NCBI RefSeq assembly: GCF_007830435.1
Contig: NZ_VLLC01000019.1
Location: forward strand, 1 to 64,000
DNA length: 64,000 nucleotides
Origin: Desulfobotulus alkaliphilus
Lineage (GTDB): Bacteria; Desulfobacterota; Desulfobacteria; Desulfobacterales; ASO4-4
Direction of reading: 5' to 3'
The notes beneath the pieces are model-generated. The model had not been told where the DNA came from and ran no database searches. It saw nothing but the letters and a program-made list of their open reading frames with translations. Below are positions 25,591 to 33,834 of the stretch, one piece after another. The first letter of the stretch is position 1. Every line of letters starts with the position of its first letter. Made by a program: the position numbers and the translations under genes.

Positions 25591-26394
25591 TCAGAAAATC
25601 TCCATATCCACCCATTCAGGCCCTGAAAAATCCAGAAACCAGGGACCGCAACCGGTTTTTTCCCCCATCAACACCCTGCAGGCGAGGCTCACCTGAAGCC
25701 CTGCCGTTGCAGCCACTCCAAAAACAGGATTCCCCACGGCCCTGCTTTCATGAATTTCGGCTCTTCCATATATAAAGGAAAGCAGACCCGCTCCCGGCCT
25801 GCAGACCGCCACCTGTCCGGCCCAGCCGGATATGGCTCCGTGGATCAGTGTAATCCCCCTTGCAGCGCAGGCTTTTTCAAGGAAAAGGCGATCAGGGATA
25901 TTATCCAGAGCATCCAGCACCAAATCCACTCCATCAAGAAATTCATCCGCTGTTCCATCACAGAAAACATCCTGTACAGTTATAATATATAGTGCCGGAT
26001 TCACTTCTGCAGCCCTCCGGGCCGCCACCTCTACCTTGGGTCGCCCAAGATCCGACTCCCGGAGAAGCATCTGTCGGTTCAGATTGGAAGGTGCAAATAC
26101 ATCCGGGTCCATTACCTTAAGAACACCCGCACCAAGGCGCAGCCATTGTTCAAGCAATGCCGATCCCAGAGCACCGCATCCCACAATGGCAAGGGTGGAA
26201 TGCAAAAGTTTTTTCTGGGCATTCGCATCCCAGGGATTGCGGATATACCGTTCCGGCATCAGCCCCATCTCCAGAACAAATTTTTCAGCTTCTCTACGGG
26301 AAAGGCCGAATCTCTTTTCCATCTGAATCTGCTTTTCAAAGGATAAAAACCCCTTGTCCGACTCCCGGAGAATCCACTGTTCAGGATTCATCAT
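25591..26394 (-). CDS. ThiF/MoeB-family adenylyltransferase
   Basis: E1-like ATP-dependent enzyme that adenylates the C-terminal glycine of a small sulfur-carrier protein. The nucleotide motif VGCGALGS, the DPDVFAPSNLNRQ segment and the later DALDNIPDRLFL segment are typical of MoeB/ThiF. The paired CxxC zinc site found in many family members is absent in this 267-residue version. Its start overlaps the stop of the upstream MoaD-like gene by four bases, so the substrate is almost certainly that protein. With the aldehyde oxidoreductase upstream, a role in pterin cofactor sulfuration is likely. Confidence 0.85.
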   Translation of the reverse strand: MMNPEQWILRESDKGFLSFEKQIQMEKRFGLSRREAEKFVLEMGLMPERYIRNPWDANAQKKLLHSTLAIVGCGALGSALLEQWLRLGAGVLKVMDPDVFAPSNLNRQMLLRESDLGRPKVEVAARRAAEVNPALYIITVQDVFCDGTADEFLDGVDLVLDALDNIPDRLFLEKACAARGITLIHGAISGWAGQVAVCRPGAGLLSFIYGRAEIHESRAVGNPVFGVAATAGLQVSLACRVLMGEKTGCGPWFLDFSGPEWVDMEIF

Positions 26395-26615
26395 CCACCA
26401 CCCACCACTGGAAAAAGTGAAAGCACATCCCCTGCCAGCAGTGGCAGATCCGGATCCGCATGGCGACCATTGACAAAAATAATGCCCACCTCTTCCATGG
26501 GAATCTTCAAAAGACCCGCAATACTCCGGGGAGTCATCCCCGCCTCCCAGGCCATGGCGCTTTCCCGGAAACGCTCTTTACGGAAACCTGCAAAAAGCCG
26601 GACACCTATTTCCAT
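26391..26615 (-). CDS. MoaD/ThiS-like sulfur carrier protein
   Basis: Small beta-grasp protein of 74 residues ending in Gly-Gly (VVGGG), the required C-terminal tail for adenylation and thiocarboxylation. The sequence pattern (V.LF.GFR early, then LLAGDVLSLFPVV near the end) matches MoaD more than ThiS. The start at 26615 follows a GGAGG site that directly abuts the T-run of an intergenic hairpin. It is co-translated with the ThiF-like gene and follows the oxidoreductase, so it may supply sulfur for the tungsten/molybdenum pterin. Confidence 0.82.
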   Translation of the reverse strand: MEIGVRLFAGFRKERFRESAMAWEAGMTPRSIAGLLKIPMEEVGIIFVNGRHADPDLPLLAGDVLSLFPVVGGG

Positions 26616-26628
26616 GGAATTCCTCCAT

Positions 26629-26660
26629 AAAAAAAGACCTGCCAAAATAAAGACAGGCCC
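26629..26660 (-). terminator. Hairpin terminator between the oxidoreductase and moaD-like gene
   Basis: On the minus strand GGCCTGTC and GGCAGGTC pair (two G-U pairs) around TTTATTTT and are followed by TTTTTTT. The T-run touches the RBS of the moaD-like gene, so this likely works as a partial terminator that lowers expression of the two downstream genes relative to the oxidoreductase. Confidence 0.65.
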
Positions 26661-26680
26661 TTTTCGTTTATTTTAAAAAA

Positions 26681-28417
26681 TCAGAATTCCCAGAATGCAT
26701 CCACTTCAGCATCACTGAAATCCCAGATAGTATTATGGGGCGGCAGGGTTTCTTCACTGAAAAACTCGGGAAGCCTGTCAGCGGCCTCGGTAAATCCGGC
26801 CTTGCGATTGAATTCCCTTTCGGTTTTAAGAATGGAAGTACCAAGGGCTGACACATCATCCCCCGTCAGAGAAAGTCCGAAACGGGCATTGAGCATATCC
26901 ACAATGGCATTGAAAGATTCCGGAATATCAAGAACGGGGAAAGCCACAAACAGACAAAGTCCTGTGGAATCAATGGCTGCCGTGGCAATCTGCAGGTTGC
27001 GGGACAACTCCACCTGCCCCTCTTTTTTGAGGGGGTCCACCATGCCACCCACATTCAGAATGTTAGAAGTAACGGTGTAACCGGCCGTATGATCGGCACC
27101 CATTGTGGAAGTGGCATAGGTAATACCCATTCCCTTGACGGATCTGGGATCATAGGCAGGAATCGACTGCCCCTTAACCGTGGGAACCCTTCGCATTCCA
27201 TAGGCCTTACCAAGACATTCGGCACCTGCACCCACAAGACGGCCGAGGGGGCTGCCCTTTGTCACCTCTTCTTTGAGAATACGCAGCATGCCTGAGGCAT
27301 CCCCAAAGGACAGAATGCCTGCTTCCATGGCAACTCCCATTGTAACGCCAAACTCGATGGTATCCATACCTATATCATCGAGCATATGATCCGCTTCGGC
27401 AAGGGCATCCAGATCATCAATACCGCAGTTGGCTCCCATGGCCCAGACGCTCTCATATTCAAAACCGCTGGCCTTTACCTTGCCGTTTTTATCGGGATAC
27501 ACCTGAGAGCACTGGATCACGCAACCGGGATGACAGGAGTGGCGCACCCTGCCCTCCCCACCCCTTTCCTCAATGCGGGCATGCATGGTTTCCCCGGAGA
27601 TCCCTTCATGTCCATCAAAACTGCCCGTACGGAAATTCCGGGTTGGGAGACCGCCGGCTTCATGGAGGACATTGAGAAGAACATTTGTACCATAGGTGGG
27701 AAGCCCCTCACCACTGACAGGGTGTTCCGTCAGAGCCTTGGCAAATACCTTTGAAGCCTCCTTGAAAGCATTTTCATCGGCATAGCTGATACCCGGCGCA
27801 TCAGAAGGATCTATACTTAAATATTTAATACCCTTGGAACCCATCACAGCACCAAGGCCACCACGGCCCAGACTCCGCACACGGCCCTGGGGGTCTTTCA
27901 CGGAAATATTGGCAGAAGGCATGGCCATTTCACCGGCAGGACCGATGGAAATCACACCGGCCTTGCCGCCTTCTTCCCCGGAAAGCTTTTCCACCACACT
28001 GAAGTTTCCGGCACCCGCCATATCCGTTTCCACAATACGGGCACTGTCATGGGTAACATGGATACCAAAGAGTTTTTTTTCTTCCGGCATTCCTTCAATA
28101 ATAATGGCTTTAATACCCATAAGGGCAAGCATGCGCGCAGAAGTGCCACCTGCATTGCTCTCTTTGATGGTTCCGGTTAAAGGGCTTTTTGCTCCTGCGG
28201 AAAGACGACCTGAGTTGGCCGCCCTGGTTCCGGATAGAAGACCGGGGGCAAAGACAAGCTTGTTGTTTTTACCTAAAGGATGGCAGGTCGGAGGCACTTC
28301 AGCAGCTACAATGGCAGAGGTAAGCCCCCTGCCCCCAAGGCCTGCCCACGCTTCGGGGACGGGTTCAAAAACAGTGGATCCGGAAGTCATGTCAATGCGC
28401 AGGATACGATCAGACAT
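26681..28417 (-). CDS. aor: Tungsten-dependent aldehyde:ferredoxin oxidoreductase
   Basis: Cytoplasmic enzyme of the AOR family (tungsto-bispyranopterin plus 4Fe-4S), interconverting aldehydes and carboxylic acids with ferredoxin as partner. The N-terminal GLGGRGLTSAIVA and GPAGEMAMPSANISVKD pterin-binding segments are clear. Iron-sulfur cysteines appear as CHPGCVIQC with three-residue spacings, plus a late Cys in STGLCLFVAFP. At 578 residues it is slightly short for the family. The start at 28417 follows AAAGGAGGAT; the longer frame runs back through the structured leader. Metal choice (W or Mo) and the aldehyde substrate are inferred. Confidence 0.92.
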   Translation of the reverse strand: MSDRILRIDMTSGSTVFEPVPEAWAGLGGRGLTSAIVAAEVPPTCHPLGKNNKLVFAPGLLSGTRAANSGRLSAGAKSPLTGTIKESNAGGTSARMLALMGIKAIIIEGMPEEKKLFGIHVTHDSARIVETDMAGAGNFSVVEKLSGEEGGKAGVISIGPAGEMAMPSANISVKDPQGRVRSLGRGGLGAVMGSKGIKYLSIDPSDAPGISYADENAFKEASKVFAKALTEHPVSGEGLPTYGTNVLLNVLHEAGGLPTRNFRTGSFDGHEGISGETMHARIEERGGEGRVRHSCHPGCVIQCSQVYPDKNGKVKASGFEYESVWAMGANCGIDDLDALAEADHMLDDIGMDTIEFGVTMGVAMEAGILSFGDASGMLRILKEEVTKGSPLGRLVGAGAECLGKAYGMRRVPTVKGQSIPAYDPRSVKGMGITYATSTMGADHTAGYTVTSNILNVGGMVDPLKKEGQVELSRNLQIATAAIDSTGLCLFVAFPVLDIPESFNAIVDMLNARFGLSLTGDDVSALGTSILKTEREFNRKAGFTEAADRLPEFFSEETLPPHNTIWDFSDAEVDAFWEF

Positions 28418-28452
28418 GGCGATCCTCCTTTCATAAAGAAAGACCGGCCTTA

Positions 28453-28571
28453 GGTAGGAGAACTCCTTTCCAGCAGGGTGGCACAGCCGTTTCCAGCTGC
28501 ACCCCGTCCCGAATCCATGAGGCGGGCCGACACCTTTTAGGTCTCCGGGCTCGGAGCGGATTCGCATCCCT
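28453..28571 (-). promoter_or_regulatory. Structured leader, probable Moco/Tuco-type riboswitch
   Basis: About 120 bases of GC-rich leader end roughly 35 bases before the oxidoreductase start. On the minus strand it shows several stems: GGAT-GCGA-ATCC with a GNRA loop (28558-28569), a stem with an ACC/GGT tip (28530-28545), AGCTG-GAAA-CGGCT with a GNRA loop (28485-28498) extended by GGGTG/CACCC-type pairing, and AGGA/TCCT near the 3' end. CTCCGAGCC and GCCTC blocks resemble the molybdenum/tungsten-cofactor RNA motif. The class call is from memory of the motif and needs a covariance-model check. Confidence 0.55.
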
Positions 28572-28952
28572 GATCCAAAATCATTGCTGCAAATCCAAGT
28601 TCCTGTTAATCTGCCAAAATTTGATGAAACTTACAAGCCTACTACCTTGCACCAAAAATAATTCTACCTTGATGCACCACTGAAGGCAGCCACTCCGGTA
28701 CCTTGCAATCTTTTCTGATCAAAGCTTTGCCCACGACTCTCCATGTAATCCCACGCCCTTTGAAAAAGCAAAATACTTTTTTTAAGGATTTTGAATTCTG
28801 TACAGAATTTGTAGGCTGTAACAACAAAAACGAATAAAAAAATCTTTATTTGCCCTGCATCCTTTTTATGTGATAGATACATTTCTATATCATGTGACTG
28901 CATTACTCTTCCAGAAAGAACAGGATCAATGGACCCTAAAGCAGGATAAGCC
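28572..28952. other. Gene-free divergent control region
   Basis: Between the oxidoreductase leader and the first PilZ gene. It is AT-richer than its surroundings and must hold the promoters of both divergent units. No coding frame is convincing; I see no repeat or RNA gene. Confidence 0.5.
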
Positions 28953-29708
28953 ATGACGGACAAGCCTGAAAAAACTCTTCTACCCGGCACAGGTATTGAA
29001 GTCGTTTTTAATCTCAATTCCCTGTCCCCTATGATTCGGTCAGCCATGCTTCTGGATGTCTCTTTTTCAAAACAGGAGCTGATCATATCCCAAACCATAC
29101 CAACGATTTCAAGAACAACTTCATTTAAAGAGATGCATGTCACAACCCTGATGCGGGAAAAAAGCGGTGGCAAGAAACGGTATGGCTTCAAATGCCGGAT
29201 CAAAGACTTTCAAAAAAACTATCTCCTTTCCGATGGCAGTGAGCCGGAAGTTCTTCTTCTCCACCATGAAAAAGATATACAGGAAATCAATATACGATCC
29301 GGTTACCGGATCTCACCGGGTAAAAATTTTCCTGTATTTGCAAAACTGGTCTACAATGGAAAAGAGTATATTTGCGGAAAAGATTTTTCCATCAGGGATC
29401 TTTCCGTTACGGGAGTGGGCCTTGTAGCCCCCAAAAACAAAAATTCGGACAATACAGCACTTTTAAATCTTAAAAACGGCACCCCCATTGCTCTGGGAAT
29501 GGTCCTCAGCTATCCCAAAGGAGACAGAATCGCCAGAGAAAAGGTAGTTTGTGCAGGTAAGGTTGCCAGAGCCAATCCCCATTATAATAAAAATGCCGGT
29601 GTCCTTGGTCTGCATTTTATAAAAATGGTATCTGAAGGAGAAGAATCTCTGATGCGCTTTATACATGAAGCCCAGCTGGAGGAAATCCGGCAGCTCAGCA
29701 GATATTAA
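28953..29708 (+). CDS. PilZ-domain protein, YcgR-like architecture (tandem copy 1)
   Basis: Probable cyclic-di-GMP receptor of 251 residues. The N-terminal half (GTGIEVVFNLNSLSP onward) has the beta-rich form of a YcgR-N/flagellar-brake-like domain. The C-terminal half is PilZ, with the RxxxR ligand motif RSGYR at residues 115-119 and the DLSVTG motif at 149-154, ending in the family-typical FIHEAQLEEIRQLSR helix. A close paralogue follows 71 bases later in the same direction. Which process the pair controls is not evident. Confidence 0.85.
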   Translation: MTDKPEKTLLPGTGIEVVFNLNSLSPMIRSAMLLDVSFSKQELIISQTIPTISRTTSFKEMHVTTLMREKSGGKKRYGFKCRIKDFQKNYLLSDGSEPEVLLLHHEKDIQEINIRSGYRISPGKNFPVFAKLVYNGKEYICGKDFSIRDLSVTGVGLVAPKNKNSDNTALLNLKNGTPIALGMVLSYPKGDRIAREKVVCAGKVARANPHYNKNAGVLGLHFIKMVSEGEESLMRFIHEAQLEEIRQLSRY

Positions 29709-29779
29709 TTCATCAGCAGATCGAAGCTGCAAAAAAACATTCAAACTTTTAAACAGAATTAACCCCAGGATTTTTACCC

Positions 29780-30541
29780 ATGACGGACAGCCCCGAAAAA
29801 CTATTTTCTCCGGGAAGGGGAATTGATGTAGTTTTCAACCTGAACTCCCTTTCACCTCTGGTCCGGGCGTCCATTATTTATGATGCCACCCACAAAAAAA
29901 ATGAACTCATCATCGCCCAGACCACACCACGTATCCTGCCCAATACCTCCTTTGATGAGATGCATGTGACCATCCTCGTGATGGGGGAAAAAAGAGAAAA
30001 AAAACGGCTTGGTCTCAAATGCAAAATTTCAGGAATTCGCAGAGACTACGCCCTTTCCAAAGACACGAAGGAAGAGGCTGTTTTTATAGAGTATATGGGT
30101 AAGATAAGCGAAGTCAATATCCGATCTGCCTTTCGCATGTCTCCGGGGAAAAATTACTCCATTTTTGCAAAAATGATTTTAAAAGATAGAGAATACACCT
30201 TTGGAAAAGATTTTTCCATTCTCGATCTTTCCATTACAGGTATAGGCATTGTGGTACCCAAAAAAAACGCTGACCGGGCCAATCCACTGCTGAAGACTGA
30301 AACAGGTACAACGTTTACTTTGGGGATGGCCCTCAAACATTCCGAAGACGAAAAAGTGATAATTGAAAAAGTTGCATGTATCGCTTCAATTGCCCGTATC
30401 AATAACCATTTCAACGAAAATGCAGCCCTTGTCGGCCTTCAGTTTCTGAAAATGAAACCAGAAAGTGAAGAGATCTTAAGCCGCTTCATTCACCATGCCC
30501 AGCTGGACCAGATCCGTCAGCTCAATCGTTATCAAAACTGA
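29780..30541 (+). CDS. PilZ-domain protein, YcgR-like architecture (tandem copy 2)
   Basis: Paralogue of the preceding gene, aligning almost end to end without gaps over the first 120 residues (both have R115 and R119; here RSAFR). The second motif reads DLSITG. Both c-di-GMP contact motifs are therefore intact, so it should also bind the ligand. The charged loop regions differ most between the copies. The tandem duplication is followed by a convergent PP2C phosphatase gene. Confidence 0.85.
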   Translation: MTDSPEKLFSPGRGIDVVFNLNSLSPLVRASIIYDATHKKNELIIAQTTPRILPNTSFDEMHVTILVMGEKREKKRLGLKCKISGIRRDYALSKDTKEEAVFIEYMGKISEVNIRSAFRMSPGKNYSIFAKMILKDREYTFGKDFSILDLSITGIGIVVPKKNADRANPLLKTETGTTFTLGMALKHSEDEKVIIEKVACIASIARINNHFNENAALVGLQFLKMKPESEEILSRFIHHAQLDQIRQLNRYQN

Positions 30542-30573
30542 TAATTCTACGGTAAACTCTTGAAAAGAGACCA

Positions 30574-31329
30574 TTAATCTCCATAAGCCACCAGAATCAG
30601 TGCCGTATTATCCTGATAAGGTTCTTCCTTATCCGCCACTGCATCCAACAGAGCAAGGATGGCAGATTCAGAATCGCGCCTTTTCTCCTTTAAGATTGCT
30701 GCGATCTCTCCCTGAGGCCCGTCACTTAAGGTCTGTATGCCATCACTGGCCAGCAGAAGCCGGTCCCCGGACTCAAGTATGCCAGTGCCAAAATCCACCT
30801 CTTCGATATTGCCCCCCATCAGGGCGCTGGTGATGTCATTGCGTGCCGGATCGGTTTTAAGCTCTTCCGGATGCATACGTCCATCCTCAACCATTTTTTT
30901 CAATTCTTCAATATAGGCATGGTTGGCATTGATCCTTTTAAGACCATCTGAAGAAAGCTGATATAAAGGACTGTCACCCACACTGACAAAATGAAAAATA
31001 CGACTCGGTCCATGGAGCAGAACACCGATCAGGGTGGTTCCCATTCCCATCAGATCATAGTCCTCTTCCCTCTTTTCACGCAGGGCCGCATTGGCAGCAG
31101 ACATCGCCTGCTCCAGAAGCTTTTCAGGATTATCCATATCCTTATTTTTTTCAAAAAAAGCCATAAATTCCTTACAAATGGTACTGCTGGCAATACGCCC
31201 TCCCCTCTCTCCGCCCATACCATCGGCCAGCACATAAACATAAAAATCATTGTCCAGCTGCATACGGCCAACACTGTCCTGCTGTTCAGGCCGCTTTCCA
31301 ATACTTTTTCCCTCTGAAGATTTAATCAT
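30574..31329 (-). CDS. PP2C-type Ser/Thr protein phosphatase
   Basis: Soluble metal-dependent phosphatase of 251 residues in the PrpC/Stp1 style. The metal-binding motifs are present: RPEQQDS near residue 15, LADGMGGERGG (DGMGG at 36-40), a central LLASDGIQTLSD and the closing YQDNTALI. No kinase gene is next to it. The short bacterial form usually reverses Ser/Thr phosphorylation by Hanks-type kinases or acts on anti-anti-sigma proteins; the target here is unknown. Confidence 0.9.
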   Translation of the reverse strand: MIKSSEGKSIGKRPEQQDSVGRMQLDNDFYVYVLADGMGGERGGRIASSTICKEFMAFFEKNKDMDNPEKLLEQAMSAANAALREKREEDYDLMGMGTTLIGVLLHGPSRIFHFVSVGDSPLYQLSSDGLKRINANHAYIEELKKMVEDGRMHPEELKTDPARNDITSALMGGNIEEVDFGTGILESGDRLLLASDGIQTLSDGPQGEIAAILKEKRRDSESAILALLDAVADKEEPYQDNTALILVAYGD

Positions 31330-31372
31330 GGAAATTGTGTCTCCTTTCGTACAAATGTCTTAAAAACAGAGA

Positions 31373-31402
31373 TTGACACACCTCAAGGTGCAAGTGTATC
31401 TA
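31373..31402 (+). promoter_or_regulatory. Likely promoter of the SulP-cNMP gene
   Basis: TTGACA at 31373-31378 is followed after 18 bases by TATCTA at 31397-31402. Between them lies a small imperfect inverted repeat, CACCT/AGGTG. The start codon is 43 bases further on. Confidence 0.5.
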
Positions 31403-31444
31403 AAAGCTATCAATATCTACAACAACTAAAATCGGTGTACATCC

Positions 31445-33697
31445 ATGTCTTCTTTTCAATCTCCTTCTCTTTTTAAAGAGCTGATCACAGATCTGTCTTC
31501 ATCAAGGGCTTTTTCCGGCTTAAGCATAGGTCTTGTTATAGGACTCATGGGCCTGATTATTCAGGTTTCATTTGCAGCCATGATCTTTGCAGGCCCGTTG
31601 CAGATACACGCCCAAAGGGCCATGGGACTGACCCTTACGGGTTCCGTAATTCTGCTTGGTATTACAGCCCTCTTTGGAGGATTCAGATCCAGCATCACCT
31701 TACCCCAGGATGCGCCAACGGCCATTTACACAGGTGCCGCCGCAGGCATGGCCGCCTCAATGATAACGGCGGACCCGGATGCGGTTTTCATAACCATTGT
31801 GGCCGGACTCATGATCTCCAGTCTGGCAACTGGCCTTGTCTTTATTCTGGCCGCAAAGCTGCGCTTTGCAGAGCTACTCCGCTTTATGCCCTACCCGGTT
31901 GTTGCAGGTTTTCTGGCGGGCACGGGGTGGCTTCTCACCCAGGGCAGCCTGGAGGTCATGACCGGTATTTCCATGACAAAGGATTCACTGTCTTTTCTTA
32001 TTGCAAAAGAAAATCTTATACTCTGGATACCGGGAACATTATATGCATTTTTGCTCTTTTTCTGCATGAGACGCTGGTCCCATTTTATGATTATGCCGGG
32101 CTCCATGCTGGTGGTACTTTTTCTATATCATGCATTTTTACCTATATCAGGTATCAATATGGATATAGCCAGAGAACAGGGACTTTTTTTTGCAGACTTT
32201 TCCACCTCAAGCCTCTGGCCAGCCTTCAGTTTCACAGACATCTACAGGGTTGACTGGTCTGCCATTGCAGGACAAATTCCCACCCTTGCCATTATTCCTT
32301 TCATTGCCATGATCGGTCTTCTGCTCAACGCCAACGGGATTGAACTGGCTTCCCGGCAGGATATGGATATCAACCGGGAACTGGTGGTCAATGGCAGTGG
32401 TAATATGCTGGCAGCCTTTGCCGGTGCTCCTGCGGGTTATAACGCAATCAGTCTTTCCATGCTGGGCTTTAAAACCGGAGCATATACCCGACTTGTGGGC
32501 CTTACAGCGGCCCTTCTGCTGACATGCGCCATCTTTTTCGGAGGACAGGTTCTTTCGGTCTTTCCCAAAGGCCTTTTAGGCGGATTCCTTATGCTGCTGG
32601 GAATTTCCTTTCTTTCGGACTTCATCGTGGATATCCGCAGCCGCATGCCCTTTGCAGACTATACCGTGGTTCTTTCCGTCTTTGTCACTATTGGAATCTT
32701 CGGGTATCTGGAAGGTGTACTTTTCGGTCTGCTGGCAACCCTTGTACTTTTTGTGATCCGCTTCAGCCGTATCCCTACTCTGACAAAATCCGAAAACCTT
32801 GAAAAAACACACAGTACAAAACAAAGATCCTTACCCCACAAACGTATGCTGATCCAAAACGGCCAAAGGGTCCAGATCTTTCATCTTGCAGGCTACCTTT
32901 TTTTCGGCTCCGTCAGTACGCTGGCCACAGCCATAATGAAAAAAACAGAAAATAAGAACACCCGCTTTGTTATCATCGGTTTTGAAGGTGTAACAGGTTT
33001 TGACATTTCTGCCATCAATAATTTTTTACGGCTTTTCCAGAAACTTTCCGGGGTCGGAATTACAGTACTTTTTTCCGGAGTATCACCCCGTTTTCAAGAA
33101 CTGATCCTTAAGGGAACAGACAGTGAAACGGAAAAACAAATTTCATTTTTTGACAATAAAAATAAGGCACTGGAATGGAGTGAAGACAAAATTCTCGAAG
33201 AAATTGAAATGAATTCCCGTCAAAACACCTTCCAGGGTGACAGAATAAAGGAATCTCTTTTTGATGCTGTTTCCGACGATCTGCTGACCCGCCTTGTCCG
33301 TCAGGAAAAGGTGGAAGAGCTGATGCAAAAAATGAATCCTTTTCTGGAAGAGAAGAAATATGAAGCCCGGTCAGTCATTTTCAGATCCGGGCACCCTGTG
33401 GAATCCATGGTTTTTGTGAAAAAAGGACTAATAAGGGAGTATGAGGTCACTGCTGAAGGAAAGCACAATGCACTGCGGGCACTGGAACCAGGCACTTTTT
33501 TTGCCGAGTTCGCAGCCTATGGTCCATGGGTCAGTCCATTGTCCTATGTGGCAGAAACCGATACCCATCTGTCCTTTTTAACATCCACTGCCCTCCGCAG
33601 ACTGGAATCCAGCGATCCACAGACGGCCCTTCATGTGCACCACACCATCATTGAAGAAATTTCACGTCAGGCTCAGGGAATAAAGGGAACACCCTGA
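31445..33697 (+). CDS. SulP/SLC26 anion transporter fused to STAS and cyclic-nucleotide-binding domains
   Basis: A 750-residue inner-membrane protein. Residues about 20-435 form the SulP permease core with many helices. A STAS domain follows (about 460-560, with GVTGFDISAIN at the usual phosphorylation/switch position). Residues about 605-745 are a CAP/cNMP-like beta-barrel (FRSGHPVESMVFVKKGLIREY, then EPGTFFAEFAAYGP). The fusion suggests transport of sulfate, bicarbonate or another anion gated by a small ligand. It stands as a single gene with its own promoter. Confidence 0.88.
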   Translation: MSSFQSPSLFKELITDLSSSRAFSGLSIGLVIGLMGLIIQVSFAAMIFAGPLQIHAQRAMGLTLTGSVILLGITALFGGFRSSITLPQDAPTAIYTGAAAGMAASMITADPDAVFITIVAGLMISSLATGLVFILAAKLRFAELLRFMPYPVVAGFLAGTGWLLTQGSLEVMTGISMTKDSLSFLIAKENLILWIPGTLYAFLLFFCMRRWSHFMIMPGSMLVVLFLYHAFLPISGINMDIAREQGLFFADFSTSSLWPAFSFTDIYRVDWSAIAGQIPTLAIIPFIAMIGLLLNANGIELASRQDMDINRELVVNGSGNMLAAFAGAPAGYNAISLSMLGFKTGAYTRLVGLTAALLLTCAIFFGGQVLSVFPKGLLGGFLMLLGISFLSDFIVDIRSRMPFADYTVVLSVFVTIGIFGYLEGVLFGLLATLVLFVIRFSRIPTLTKSENLEKTHSTKQRSLPHKRMLIQNGQRVQIFHLAGYLFFGSVSTLATAIMKKTENKNTRFVIIGFEGVTGFDISAINNFLRLFQKLSGVGITVLFSGVSPRFQELILKGTDSETEKQISFFDNKNKALEWSEDKILEEIEMNSRQNTFQGDRIKESLFDAVSDDLLTRLVRQEKVEELMQKMNPFLEEKKYEARSVIFRSGHPVESMVFVKKGLIREYEVTAEGKHNALRALEPGTFFAEFAAYGPWVSPLSYVAETDTHLSFLTSTALRRLESSDPQTALHVHHTIIEEISRQAQGIKGTP

Positions 33698-33706
33698 TGG
33701 GGAAAG

Positions 33707-33727
33707 GCGCAGGACCTGCCCCTGCGC
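33707..33727. repeat. Hairpin between convergent genes
   Basis: GCGCAGG and CCTGCGC form a perfect 7-bp stem 10 bases after the transporter stop. There is no T-run; it may protect the 3' end of the transcript or act as a weak terminator. Confidence 0.4.
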
Positions 33728-33834
33728 AATGTTTCCACGGCCCTGTTTTAAAGGGGCATCCCTTACGGATATAAAGCTGGCCATGCCATTTGACTTGAGG
33801 TGCGTATGGCTGAAAGATCGTGGGAATCAAAAAC

